Assembly (NCBI GenBank): GCA_030278955.1
Contig: JAOANR010000005.1
Location: 7,338,174-7,402,173 of the forward strand
Direction: 5' to 3'
DNA from: Hygrophila difformis
Taxonomy: Eukaryota > Streptophyta > Magnoliopsida > Lamiales > Acanthaceae
DNA length: 64,000 bases
Position numbers and translations under genes: made by a program. The notes beneath the pieces are model-generated. The model did not search any database. It worked only from the letters and a program-made list of their open reading frames with translations, and was not told the DNA's origin. This document shows, in pieces, positions 11,671-22,947 of the stretch; positions within the stretch are counted from its first letter, which is position 1, and the number at the start of each line of letters is the position of its first letter.

Positions 11671-11742
11671 CTGCAAAGCAAAAACGGGGAAAAGTTTGAG
11701 AAAGATACACGATGCATGATATAAGAAATCAAAAAGACTTAC
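11671..11742 (-). other. Intron 1 of the antisense PMD gene
   Basis: The donor GTAAGT is at 11742-11737 and the acceptor TTTGCAG ends at 11671. Splicing joins phase 1 to phase 1 and moves the reading frame into the exon 2 ORF without a stop. Confidence 0.75.
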
Positions 11743-13469
11743 TAAGCAAAGGAAGTAAAGGGTCATCCTCTTGAGAAGAACAGGAGTAATCAGGGACTGA
11801 ACCGATAACCGAAAACATCATAATACCTGGGAAGCCACGAGAAATAAGGAAGTCTCGCAAGTTAGTGCCGAAATTAACACAAGAAAGAACTTTGGCCCAC
11901 CAGTCATCAAAGCGCTTAGTCGACAAACCAGGGCGAATATCGAAAGAATGGACTTCAAAATTACAAATTCGGAGGGCCCACGTTCGACAAAGATTTCGGC
12001 TATCCTCAAGGCCGAATCCTTTGAAGGATCTACTGTATCGATCCGGATCTCCACAAAGAGGAAGGACCACATCTTGAGCAAAGCCGAATTGCCGGCTGAC
12101 CAGATGAGGATTATAAACCCCAGAGAGAATAGGGTGTTCAGAAGGAACGGAAAACGAACAGTTGAAAACATAACGAGGAATGATACAAGCATTCCAAATT
12201 TGAGCGAATCCCGTCAGAAGAGATTTACCAAAAGGGGGTAGACCAATAGCCGAAACCCAACTATCCGGAGTACCAGAGTAAAGATGACAAGAAGAAGAGT
12301 CAAGAGGAGATCTGTTCATAAAATAATAAATCCATTGTTCAATACGCATATCTGGAAATTGGATTCCAAGGAGATCATTGGCCGAAGGATGGGTAGTATC
12401 AAAAGGCTGGGGCTCGAAACCGGAAATATCCCTAAAATGCCAGGCAAACCAAAGATGAAGAAACCAAAGAGGACCGTGAGATCGATTGAGATGACCATCA
12501 GCCCATCCGTGTACCTGGGACGAAATACCAGAGTACAAGTGAACTAAAAAATAGTCGGTAAGGGGCAAGTGGATACCATCCATAAGGGACTTAGCCAAGG
12601 GATAAGTCTCAAGAACAACATTCTTGGCGGGCGCGCACCAGAAAAATCGGCTGAGGAAGTGCATCATAAAAGCCACAAGTTCCATCTTGGGAAGTTCAGG
12701 CTTGGTACCACAATACCGATTAATCCACAGGGCGAAAGTAAGCCCCGAAGTATAGCCAGAAGATTTCGTCGAAGGTTTTTCGGAACCAGTGACACCCAAG
12801 AAATGTCTTTCAAGAGAGGGTAAATCTAAGAGAAGCTTGATATCTTCAATAGTTGGGGTCATCATACCCTAGGGAAAACAAAGGCAATTGATAGAAGAAT
12901 TCCAAAAACAGAGAAGGGCTTGAATATGCCGATACTCAGAAGGGAAGGGCTGCATACTCAACTTAATCAAATGATTAATACCGGTGGATATCCAAATCGA
13001 TTCACACTCAGGACGAACCTGTTCATACCAAGCGACGTGTTCCGGAGTCACGAGGGGCCAAGTACTGATGGGACTGAAAAGTTTAGCGGAAAAGTAGTCC
13101 GAAAACAAAGGGATCGTCTTCGATTCACCGAAAAAAGTAGAAGCAGAGGCGGCGGCCTCGACAGAAGTAGCGAGGGGTCCAAGAGTAGTGAGACCGTCAT
13201 CAGTAAGACGAAGCGAAGATTTTTCGGCGAAGGAATCTTCAGTATTCTTGATCTTTAGAGAAGAGAGCGAGAGAGTCGGTTGCGCCATTAGGAAGAGAAG
13301 ACAATGTTATGAAGGAAACAGAATGAACAGAAGAAAAGAGAAAGGAGAGAAAAAACGGTAAAATAAGAAGAATATGAAAAGACGTGGCCGGGTTCCAAGG
13401 AGGAGTTAGCGCACGAAAAGGGAAAGTTCAAAATTTTTACTTGGGCTCTTTCTAGAACGAAAATTCGCC

Positions 13470-13486
13470 CAAGTAAGGAGGGCATC
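13470..13486 (+). other. Polypurine tract region before 3' LTR
   Basis: AAGTAAGGAGGGCATC directly precedes the 3' LTR and is the likely plus-strand primer. A hairpin with arms ACTTGGGC and GCCCAAGT (about 13439-13474) lies just upstream. Confidence 0.55.
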
Positions 13487-14153
13487 TGTTGGGGCCATGG
13501 GCCACAAGAAGGAAATTGGGCCGTACAATACAGGCCAAGAAGGATTTTTAAGAAGAGTTGGGCTAAAATCGATTGGGCCGATGAGTTAAAAAGGAACGAT
13601 CCAAAACAGGAGAAGAAACCCGAATAGAGGGAGATTTCGGAGGGAAGAGATTTCGGCCGAAATGAAGCCAAGTCAGCCGATAGGAGAGGAATGAAATTCG
13701 GCTTAAAGGAATCGGCCGGAGAACGGTTACCTCAGCTCCGGCTATAAATAGGGGATGCCATGCACAGAGTCAAGGGAGATCAATCCAACCCCCAAATTCC
13801 TTTATCAAATTTACTTCTTTGTATCTTTACTGTTTTCTTTACAGCTTTCCTTTACAGTTTTTCCTAGACTCTAGCTTAGCTTGTAGCGGTTACTTTCCAA
13901 GTCCACCGTTGTTTCTCAACAACTGGTAGTTTGGTTCCTTTTTCCGGTGAATTCGCCGTTGTTTCTTAACAACTGGTAGATTCTCCATTGTATCTTGTTG
14001 CCATTTCAATTCTAAAGAATATTCAGTCAAGTTTGGGTGTAATTAGTCAAGTTTGGGCGCATTATTGTTAATCCGGACCCGTAATCGATTTGATCCTTTT
14101 CCGATAGCCTCCCTTGAGGAGAAAAAGGTCCTTGGCTTGACGCAAGCCAAACA
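13487..14153 (+). repeat. 3' LTR of the Tat-like element
   Basis: Direct repeat of 2815-3482 with a TATA box at 13743-13751. It is one base shorter because of a T-run difference and is followed by ATAAC at 14154-14158. Confidence 0.95.
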
Positions 14154-14158
14154 ATAAC
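14154..14158. repeat. Right target-site duplication ATAAC
   Basis: Exact copy of 2810-2814. Confidence 0.93.
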
Positions 14159-14427
14159 ATGTTTTGATCAACTATTCTGAAGACGTAGTTATTAAAAAGT
14201 GTTCAGTAAAAACTAGCTAAAAATATTCTTTTTTCGGAGAAAACTAGCTAAAAATATTTTGATAATGAAAAACTAGCCAAAAATAGCATCATAGCCTAGC
14301 TACTGTTTGAAAAGGCTAGAAAAACTAAGGGTTCGAAATTAGTTTATTTAGCACAATTAGCTAATTTTATTTTTGTTTACCAAACACTCCAATTAATTAT
14401 TTTATCGGTCAAATCAGGAAAAATACC
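14159..14427. other. AT-rich spacer, nothing recognised
   Basis: Short AAACTAGCTAAAAATAT-like words recur about three times between 14200 and 14285. No gene or element ends were seen. Confidence 0.4.
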
Positions 14428-14437
14428 ATCAAACAAT

Positions 14438-15480
14438 GGAAAAAAGGCCAAATATATCTTTTTTGTTTAAAAAAAGCCAAATCTATCCTTTTTTCTATTT
14501 TATTACCGAATATATCCTCTACATATGCTAATTATATCCGAAAATATCCTAAATTCACTAATCGTGGAATGCCTGCTGACGTGGCAATAAATTAACTTAA
14601 ACCCTACATGCTCGATCGAATTTGAAGTGTGTCTCAATTAGGGCTGGAGAAAAATACCGAATATACTACATACCGCACATACCGTATCGAAAAAATACCG
14701 AAAATATCGAAATTTTCGGTATACCGTAATTTTCGGTATGGTATCATACCGTACCGTAAGATTTCGGTACGGTAACGGTATAAATTTTTTGATACCGCGG
14801 TATATCGCTACCGTACCGAACTTTGGCATATACCACGGTATCGGTATATACCGCGATACCGTTATATACCGTAATATCGGTATGTTGGTATATAGCGAAA
14901 GTTCGGTATGCCGGTGTATACCGCAATACCGGTATGTCGGTATGTAGTGAATGTTCGGTATGTCGGTATATACCGCGATACGGTATGTCAGTATGTACTG
15001 AATTTTCGGTATAGCGGAATATACCGAACTTACCGGAATGTCGGTATGGAAACGGTATGAAAATATTTCATACCGAAACTTTCGGTATACCGAAATGTTC
15101 GGTACGGCAACGGTATGAAATTTTTCATACCGTAAAGTTCGGTAAGGTGTACGGTACGGAGAATTTTTTTCGGTATGATACCGTACCGAAAATTACAGTA
15201 TACCGAAAATTTCGATATTTCTTTTTTCGATACGGTATGTGCAGTATGCGGTATACTCGGTATTTTTCCCTAGCCTTAATTGAGAGATACTTCAAATTCC
15301 ATCCAGCGTGTAGGGTTTAAGTTAATTTATTGCCACGTCAGCAGCCATTCCATGATTAGTGAATTTAGGATATTTCCGGATATAATTAGCATATGTAGAG
15401 GATAAATTCGGTAATAAAATAAAAAAATGGATAAATTTGGCTTTTTTTGAAACAAAAGGGATATATTTGGCATTTTTTCC
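14438..15480. mobile_element. Mutator-like foldback element (non-autonomous)
   Basis: It begins GGAAAAAAGGCCAAATATAT and ends with the inverted counterpart ATATTTGGCATTTTTTCC. Inverted arms extend at least 200 bp, probably about 320 bp. The 10-bp sequence ATCAAACAAT flanks both sides (14428-14437 and 15481-15490). Long inverted repeats with a 9-11 bp duplication point to Mutator. The interior (about 14650-15265) is packed with TACCG/CGGTA words in both orientations and is itself nearly palindromic. No transposase is encoded; ORFs inside are by-products of the palindrome. Confidence 0.75.
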
Positions 15481-15650
15481 ATCAAACAATTAAATTTTAG
15501 CCAATTAAATTTACCAAACAGGGTAATGAGTGGTTACATGCCCGGACACTAATATCGGTTTAATTGGTCTTATCATATAAACCTTATTAGTTTATCATAA
15601 GTATAATGTAGTAGGTTAATAAAGGCCTTCAATAAAGCTTAACAAACACA

Positions 15651-15835
15651 ATGAGATGTCACATTTTTTTTGGGCACAGTATTTTAGATAGAATGAGTTA
15701 TTGTGTTAAAATGGAGTAAATAGTTGATGTGATGTTTGTTTAAAGGAGTAAAAAAATTTTAAATAAGAAAATGTGACAATTGAAGTAAGACGGACCAAAA
15801 TAGAAAATGAGACATTTGAAATGGGACGGAGGGAG
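15651..15835. mobile_element. Truncated mariner/Stowaway-like MITE
   Basis: The right end GGGACGGAGGGAG is followed by TA (15836-15837), the terminal pattern of this family. GTCACATTTT near 15659 and its inverse AAAATGTGAC near 15767 suggest further inverted sequence. The left CTCCCTCC end is missing. Confidence 0.5.
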
Positions 15836-16060
15836 TATAATTTTTATTTTTACATAATTTAATATGTTAAGGGGAAAAAAATGTGAATCTAGTAAATGGT
15901 TTAATTCTTGTAATTTAAAATAGCGAAACATGAGCTCCCATTATTCATTTTCTAGTTCAGAAAATAAAAATAAAAATAAACAATTCGTTTACCTCACAAT
16001 AGGGGTTGATTTACGTAGAGCAAAGGTGGAGGGGTCTGGGCCCCCAATCCAAATTTTGTA

Positions 16061-16813
16061 CTCCCTCCGTCCCGCGAAGTTTGACACCTTTCTTTTGGGC
16101 ACGGTAATTTAAGTGGTGGGGTTTAGTAGTTAAAGTGGTGTAAGTATTTGTATTAAAGATTCTACTCCCTCCGTTTTTTTTTTAACTTCACCCATCCTGT
16201 ACTGCACGCAATCCAATGCACATTTTCAATCATCAATATCTCATATTATATATAAGTAAAAATTATAAAAAATTGATATTCCAAAACTACGTGATTAGAC
16301 GAATCTAACAAGATCTCACTTGACTATGTTTCATCTTATATAATTATATGAAAAAATTGAATTAAAGTTACTCAATGAATAGTATCTACTATGCTAATGG
16401 TGAACTTAAAAAAAAACGGAGGGAGTAATAAATTTTGATATTGGTTACTCCTATTATTTAACTTTGACTTAATGTTATCGTAATGATGTAATTAGAGAAA
16501 AATAATCAAGTGTGGTCTGGTTAGAATCGTCTAATCGTGTAGTGTTAGAATATATATTTTATACAATTTTTATCTGTACCAATTTTGAAATATTAAGAAT
16601 TAAAGAAATACAAGGGACTTTGTGTAGAAAAGTAAAATTGTATTGGAATTTGTGCAGAATAGTAAAAGTGATAGTACTTTGAATGGGATTTGACAATAAT
16701 TAAAATTCTAATCAAACTTATATTAATTTAATTTATATAAAAATGGAAAGGTGTCAAACTTCGTGGGACACCCAAAAGAGGAATAGGTGTCAAACTTCGT
16801 GAGACAGAGGGAG
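16061..16813. mobile_element. Mariner-like MITE, outer element of a nested pair
   Basis: Starts CTCCCTCCGTCCCGCGAAGT, ends with the inverse ending AGAGGGAG, and is flanked by TA on both sides. A second MITE sits inside it (16165-16425). Without that insert it is about 490 bp and matches, in reverse orientation, the uninterrupted relative at 27191-27669. No protein is encoded. Confidence 0.82.
16165..16425. mobile_element. Mariner-like MITE nested in the outer MITE
   Basis: Begins CTCCCTCCG, ends CGGAGGGAG, is flanked by TA and is 261 bp long. It is related to copies at 31017-31277 and 38273-38512 (shared words ACGTGATTAGA and CTCACTTGACTAT, inverted in the latter). It encodes nothing. Confidence 0.85.
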
Positions 16814-16815
16814 TA

Positions 16816-17852
16816 CTATAATCCTATATACCGCCCCAATCCAATTCATTATGAATTTGGTCTACATGTAGCTTTGTGGAGCTTTTGAAAACCGAGGAGC
16901 TTAAATTTTATGTGAAAATAATAGTCATGTTCTGTACACTAACTTATGGGGCGGTATCTATGATATGAAGCTCTATAAATTGAAGCTACCTTAATTAGCG
17001 TTCAAAACTAGTAGTCTCATCAAATTACAAGTTTATGAGAGCTACAAACTACTTAACGAACATTTATGCAAAACTGATAGTTACATCTTCCAATTACTAC
17101 AACTTTAATTCGCAGTTACAATCCTGCGTGCAAAATATGTCATACTTTGATATGATAACTCAATTATAATTCTTCTATGCAAATCTTGGAAAACAACCAA
17201 ATATGGGACAGTGATTTATTCATCTCACGATCCAAGAAAATAAGGCATAATTATGAAGAAACTATGCAAGTCACTGTAAGAATTAGTTTTTTTAATATTG
17301 GAAATTTTGATAATTAAACTTAGAGCTGATGATTTGGGAAATGGCAGAGCCACTTCTCACAACCCCAAATTTTTTTTGAAACCCACTTTTTTCTTTCTTT
17401 TTTTTTTTAAAAAAAAAAAACTGTGTTATAGCTACATGATTTTTGGAGCAAATGACCACCAGGCCAATCCCCCAAATCATTTTGTGTGAGAGCTGATGAT
17501 CTTTTTTGCTTCTCAGAAATTTAATTCGATAGTTACGTGATAACATTCTTGCAGTGAGTGAGAATGTTTTAACTAAAAGACTACAACGGCTGGTAATCAA
17601 AACTACTACTATTATTGCAATCCGGTTAGGGTACAATCTCTTCAAAAGTGTGCATGTGTAGAAATCACAAAAAGTGCATCTCGTATTACAAAAATTATCT
17701 CTTTCAATCATAATTTTTGGCACCACACAAAACATCTATCTCATCATACAAAATATACAATTTAATCTATCACACAGTACACAGTACAACAAGCTGGCGG
17801 GTTAAGTAAAAATGTAATGCACACTACATTTTGAAGAGAAAAAAATCGACAC
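16816..17852. other. AT-rich intergenic stretch, no gene seen
   Basis: Low-complexity runs include a T-run directly followed by an A-run (17397-17420). Open frames here lack recognisable domains. Confidence 0.4.
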
Positions 17853-17862
17853 ATCATATCAT

Positions 17863-19210
17863 GAAAAAAAGGACAAATATGTCATTTTTCTTTTCTAAAA
17901 ATTCAAATCAGTCATTTTTCTATTTTATTAACAAAACAGTCCATTACAAATGCTAATTATGTCCAAATCAATCCATTGTTCACTAATTTTGCTCTAATTG
18001 CTGACGTGGCAAAGGTTTAAATTTTAAACCTGATACGCGGGCATAATATTAGTCATTTTTCTTTTGTCTTTTGCCAATTCAGTCATAAACTTTTGTTTTG
18101 TTCCATTTAGTCATCTACCCAAATCAGTCATTTTTATATTAATTGGTCTCCAACCTTTCAAATTATTTCATTTCAGGCCCAGAACCTTAAAATTTTTATT
18201 ACTACTAATTCATTTATCAAATAAATGCCAACATACTTCCGTAAATAAAATTAAACACCAAACCTCATACATTGGGTTTGACTGCCATGTTACCGGGTGT
18301 TCAAAGTTCCGGAATTTTACGGACTCTCTCTAACCACCCGACCGCAACTGATGGTTCATTGGTTTATGGTTTCCTTCAGCAACAATTAGCACAACCTTAT
18401 TTTGTTTCCTACCTTAGAACGTAGCAAGGTTGAGTAAATGATTTAATTTTAATTTTTGTATAAATGATTTAATTTTACTTTTGGAACGTTATGGATGCAG
18501 GAAGCATGACAATAAAATTCGGACTATTTTTTTTAATATTTTTAATAATATTTGAGTAATATTTTTAATATTTTTTTTCAATAAAATCAAGTCTTCTTGT
18601 ATCCACAACCTTCCAAAAATTCAAGTTAAACCATTTACTCAAACATTGCTACGTCCTAAGGTAGGAAACAAAGCAAGTTTGTGCTGATTGTTGCTGAAGG
18701 AAACCAAAACCAATGAACCATCGGTTGCGGTCGGGTGGTCAGAGAGAGTCCGTAAAATTCCGGTACTTGGTAGACCCGATAACAAGGCAGTCAAACCCAA
18801 TGTATGAGGTTTGGTGTTTAATTTTATTTACACAAGTATGTTGGACATTTATTTGATAAATGGATTACTAATAATAAAAAAATTTAAGGTTTCGGGCCTG
18901 AAATGAAACAATTTGAAAGGTTGAAGGCCAATTAATATAAAAATGACTTATTCGGGTAGGGGATTAAATGGAACAAAACAAAAGTTTATGACTGACCTGA
19001 CAAAAGATAAAAGAAAAGGGACTAATATTATGCCCACGTATCAGGTTTAAATTTAAACCTTTGCCATGTCGGCAATTAGAGCATAATTAGTTAACAATGG
19101 ACTGATTTGGATATAATTAGCATTTATAACGGACTGTTTTGATAATAAAATAGAAAATGGACTGATTTCAATTTTTGAAAAAGAAAAATGATGTATTTGT
19201 CATTTTTCCC
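17863..19210. mobile_element. Mutator-like foldback element with arms of about 650 bp
   Basis: A near-perfect inverted repeat: left arm about 17863-18520, right arm about 18585-19210, with a short AT loop. It starts GAAAAAAAGGACAAATATGT and ends with the corresponding inverse. The flanking 10-mers ATCATATCAT (17853-17862) and ATTATATCAT (19211-19220) match at 9 of 10 positions. The terminal 200 bp resemble those of 14438-15480, including GCTGACGTGGCA. It is non-autonomous; transcripts would fold into a long hairpin. Confidence 0.75.
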
Positions 19211-19220
19211 ATTATATCAT

Positions 19221-19645
19221 AGTATTCATACTATACCTAAAGTTAAGAATTAAAATATATTATCGCATTCGATTCTTGTTCCACTCGTTGCGACTTTGCA
19301 TCTCCGAGATTTCATTACAAGAAAGATAGTAGTAGAATTTTATGGTAAGATGCAAATGGGGCCTCCACAAAAAAGGAGATAAATGAATCAAAAATTGCCT
19401 GCACCATAAGTGGATGTATAACTGATTAAAGCTTTGCAACAATGAATCAGTATGTATGCGGATAAATATACATATATTTTATATATATATATGCATATAT
19501 ACAATAAACATCATTGTGACCACGTGTAACATTACAAATTTGGGTTTGTTGATAAAATTGAATATAATTTAAAATAAATCAAATTTATTGTTAAAATTGT
19601 TTTAATTTTGCAAAAGTATTTGAAGTCACTTTTAGGGAATGGGTG
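19221..19645. other. AT-rich spacer with an (AT)n tract
   Basis: An alternating TA tract lies around 19467-19503. No gene was seen. Confidence 0.4.
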
Positions 19646-19653
19646 GTGGCCGG

Positions 19654-20082
19654 CAATGGCGGAACTAAGATTTTCATCCAGGGTGTGCAAAAAATTTTAT
19701 TCAGAGAAGACGAGGGATGGAAGGTAGGGGCGTTTTACTGGTGTTCGTCGCTAGTCTGCTACAACAACTGGAAGAAGAAGACAGCGTGATAGAGATGTAT
19801 TGAGAAAGAATTATATGAAGAGCACTTTAGCAGAAATAGGGGAAGAAGAAGGTAAAGGTTGATGGTAGCAGAGTGTCTATTGTTGTGTAGTCAAAGAGGA
19901 ATAATTAAGGAAAAAGTTTAAAATTAGAGGAGAAGAAAAGAGTTGCAATTGAAAAAAAATATTTAATTAAAATATTATTTTATGTTAAAACTAAAAATAA
20001 AAAGAATTTTATATGTATAGATATATTTTCTTTTTAATTGAGGGGGTCAACTGACCCGAGCGGTATACTAGTACTGCCACTA
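19654..20082. mobile_element. hAT-like MITE, 429 bp
   Basis: The left end CAATGGCGGAACTAAG and the inverse of the right end TAGTGGCAGTACTAG share most positions. They are flanked by the 8-mers GTGGCCGG (19646-19653) and GTGGCTGG (20083-20090), matching at 7 of 8. An 8-bp duplication fits hAT. No coding capacity. Confidence 0.6.
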
Positions 20083-20090
20083 GTGGCTGG

Positions 20091-21064
20091 GGACAAAGGG
20101 AAGTGATGGAGGACTGGGAACTTAACTACTACGTCAAGTTCTCATATCCCAGCTCAGTAATTATGTGTGAAATTAAAATTAAACTATTTTGTTCTGCACT
20201 ACATTTTACAGATATCATTGTAAGCTGTAATTGTAAAAATAAAATAAATACGTATTGAATTCATTACTATTAAAGCATAAAAAACAAGTAGGACCAAACC
20301 CATATCTTACATGTTGGAAGCTTTGAACTAAAATTGTATTCATTCAACATTTATAAGAATTAATGTTGCGTTGAATGTATATCATACAATTATTTTGTAA
20401 TTTCTTTTTAAATTTCTTATAAATTTAAAATAGAAAGACCTTTACTAGTGGGTTTGATTTTCTAATTTTTTTTAAAACACTTTATATATCTATGATTAAA
20501 AAAATGGAGTTATTAATTTTCCAAAGGGAAGCACGCGTGTGTTGAATTTGATTACACACATGCGTTGCAAAAGAAAAAGAAAATGACACCATAATTATTG
20601 TTGCTTCCACAATTTCAACATTGCTCTTTTACTTTTTTTTTTTTCTTCATCACACTACATTTAATTGATGATGTGGGTTTATTTATGAAAAACAATTTGA
20701 TGTCAAAACTGTTAAAAGTAAATAGTTGTATATCATCTTACAAAAAAGTTATATACTACTAGTGTATAAAAAGAGCCAAAAAGGAAAAACGAAATAAATT
20801 TGTGCTCTTTCAAAATTTATAATTTTCAAATTGAAAGAGTGACGAACTAAGTAACATAAAGAAGTTTTTTACACCTATATGTAGGAATGAAAACGAAGAT
20901 TTGTTGTTTATATTTTGTGAACCAAAGCATTAAATGGCTTTTTGGTTTCTCTCAAAATGCTTAAAAAATTATCGAGATATGAAAAAGTATAGTGGGTTGA
21001 CATCTCTCAAAACAATCTTCTGAATTCAATTAGAGCCCTACTATTACTTATGCTCTTATGTAAC
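20091..21064. other. AT-rich stretch, nothing recognised
   Basis: No gene, RNA or element end could be supported. Confidence 0.4.
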
Positions 21065-21430
21065 TTTTTTTTTTAAAAAAAAAAAAAAAGTGATGCACAT
21101 GCGTCAGCAAAAGAAAAAATTAGGAAAATCTACAAAAGAGGGGAAAAGCGAAGCGGAAAAGGAGCAAACAACGAAGCTAAACTCGGGATACCAAGCCCCC
21201 GATTTGTAAACAAGGCGCAAGTGAACGTCATCCACCAGGAACGCCCACCTAGTGAAAAGATCAATTGATATAACACCACATTTGGCCAGCAAATACGCAA
21301 CCGAATTTCATTCCCTCGAGAGATATGAAACCAATGAAACCAAGAGTCAAGCCGTGTAACTCCCCCCTCCCCCCCTTTTTTCCTAAAGATACAGCGGAAG
21401 CAAAGCAAAGCGCGGAAAAAATGAGAAGAT
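21065..21430 (-). pseudogene. LINE 3' fragment with RNase H C-terminus (relic)
   Basis: On the minus strand, one frame holds a REGNSVAYLLAKCG-like block, broken by a stop and frameshifts, followed by a tail resembling LINE RNase H C-termini. A T-run at 21065-21074 on the plus strand would be its A tail. The fragment is 5'-truncated and inactive. Confidence 0.55.
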
Positions 21431-21768
21431 GTTACTGCCACGTATTTCGGGCTATCCGAAATACGCTCAGGCTAGCACAAATATTTCAGAGTTTAAAATA
21501 ATGGGTCAATAGTTTTGCACAAGATTCGCTTTGTTTAAAATAATATTACAAAATCTTTGTAAAAATTGGCTTAAATCCCATATAATTTTTCCAAAATCTA
21601 TGCTAAGTAATTTATCTTTATCCTAAATGGGATTTTCAAATATACAATTTTAAAAGATAATATCCCAAACCATACCCCTCAAAATGATACTCTGCCGAAC
21701 CTTGCAAGTTTTAAGTCCTGAAAGGAAATGGTAACAGTGTAGAATTAACGAAAACAATTGCTGAGTAA

Positions 21769-21990
21769 GGTCATGTTCTCTAGGCCTTAAATAAGCTGTT
21801 CTGATATGAATTTTATAAGATCTGGTATGATCTGATCTTATTTTATTTATATTATTATAATGATCTGATTTGGTCTGATCTGATCTGAATGGGTTTGGTC
21901 TGATCTTATTTAGTCTGTCTGATCTTAATATTTCTTATCTGATCTGATTTTATTAATAAAAATAAGTAATAAGTCATAGAGAACGGGGCC
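21769..21990. mobile_element. Tourist-like (PIF/Harbinger) MITE, 222 bp
   Basis: The ends are GGTCATGTTCTCTAGGCCTT and, inverted, GGCCCCGTTCTCTATGACTT, flanked by TAA on both sides (21766-21768 and 21991-21993). The body is rich in TCTGATC repeats. A 3-bp TAA duplication is diagnostic of Harbinger-type elements. Confidence 0.7.
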
Positions 21991-22157
21991 TAAGTAGACC
22001 TTTACTCCCGGTGAAGGTCAAGTTGCAGAAATAATTTAAAAACGACATTCATGTTCATGGTATGCTTAAACGAGATTTATTTGTGCATAATGCAATATCA
22101 ATCTAAAAACTTCCTTCCACCAACTTGGACTCGGGTACTGGTATCGTGTCAACGTCC

Positions 22158-22240
22158 CCGGGTAGCTTTGAACTGCTTACAACTAGTGGCCTAAGGTCCC
22201 GGGTAGCTTTGAACTGCTTACAACCGGTGGAGGTGATCTA
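22158..22240. repeat. Two-unit direct repeat, period 41 bp
   Basis: CCGGGTAGCTTTGAACTGCT occurs near 22158 and again 41 bp later, each followed by TACAAC. It lies in the putative LTR of the Gypsy relic. Confidence 0.7.
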
Positions 22241-22900
22241 ACCCAGTATACAAATCCACTCCGTAACAATAGTATCCTCAAAATCGCAGAAATTATATAA
22301 GCACAGTAAAATGACATACCCAAAAATAATAGGGAGCAATAAGTATAAACTTAAAATGCAAAAGCGGTATTGAAATTTATGCTGAAGCTAAAATAAATTT
22401 GAGTTTACTCGAAATGAGTAAAAATCTACTTATAGTTACCAATTTTGAGGAAACACATTATGCAAGCTATGAGCAAAGAAAATTCTTTGTTTAACAGCAC
22501 TACCACTTTGTTCAGGAACCAGCGTCTTGATTCAAATCACTTTCTCCAAAAGCTCCCTTCTATATTCCCTACTCAAAACTCACAATTTCAAAATGGAAAT
22601 TAACTTGTATTTTTTTTGAAAGATTTGTGAAAACGAAGGAGAGAAGCGCCACTTTAAACATGGGGAGGAAGGAGGCGTCGTATATGCAGAGTTACAGGTG
22701 GCGATGGTTCTAGGGATTCTGAAAGTTAGGGAAATAGGGGTGGGGTTGCCGCCGGCCGGGGCGGCGCAGAGGCTCTGCTGGTGGCGAGGGCGTCGCGGTG
22801 GTGGCGCAAGGAAACTCGAAGCGTGGTCGGCGATGGAGCGAAGGGCAACAGTGTTGGGGAACGTGTGAGGGAAAATATGGAGGATGAGGGAAGTTGGGGA

Positions 22901-22908
22901 TTTTATAG
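22901..22908 (-). promoter_or_regulatory. TATA box on the minus strand
   Basis: CTATAAAA reads on the minus strand, followed downstream (22880 to 22620) by an unusually GC-rich leader. It sits just below three tandem repeats, so it may be the core promoter of the Gypsy relic LTR. Confidence 0.45.
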
Positions 22909-22947
22909 AGGAGATGAGGTATCCCTATAACCGATCAATAGCTTCGT

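Larger units (their letters stand above)
11112..13288 (-). pseudogene. Antisense three-exon plant mobile domain (PMD) gene inside the Tat-like element
   Basis: Read on the minus strand: exon 1 is 13288-11743, exon 2 is 11670-11489 and exon 3 is 11408-11112 (stop). Introns of 72 bp (GTAAGT...TTTGCAG) and 80 bp (GTTTCC...TTCTAG) have proper borders and both keep the frame, giving 674 codons. One in-frame TAG (12871-12869, codon 140) interrupts exon 1 just before GMMTPTIEDI. From there to about codon 460 the sequence resembles the aminotransferase-like plant mobile domain (MTPTIEDIKLLLDLP, LYSGI, GPLWFLHLWFAWHF). Exon 2 has a basic stretch, SSKRKR, possibly a nuclear signal; exon 3 is Ser/Pro-rich. 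PMD proteins (MAIN/MAIL family) act in the nucleus, and PMD ORFs are known from plant transposons. What it does for the element is unknown. Confidence 0.8.
2815..14153 (+). mobile_element. Complete Tat-like Ty3/Gypsy LTR retrotransposon, 11.3 kb
   Basis: Two LTRs of 668 and 667 bp begin TGTTGG and end AAACA, and are flanked by the perfect 5-bp duplication ATAAC. Internal order is gag, protease, RT with RNase H, a second RNase H, integrase, then about 3.2 kb of extra sequence before the 3' LTR. Two RNase H domains plus a long 3' region with an antisense gene place it in the Tat/Ogre/Retand group. No chromodomain is seen. gag-pol is broken by several stops and frameshifts, so the copy cannot move unaided. 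The LTRs differ, by eye, at about 13 sites plus one indel, indicating a fairly recent insertion. Confidence 0.95.

Noticed and set aside
10252..13486. env-like gene on the sense strand of the Tat-like element
   Set aside because: No sense-strand ORF of length or membrane character; the coding signal is on the opposite strand.
14638..15320. ORFs rich in Tyr-Arg-Tyr repeats
   Set aside because: Translations of the TACCG/CGGTA repeat in the foldback element.
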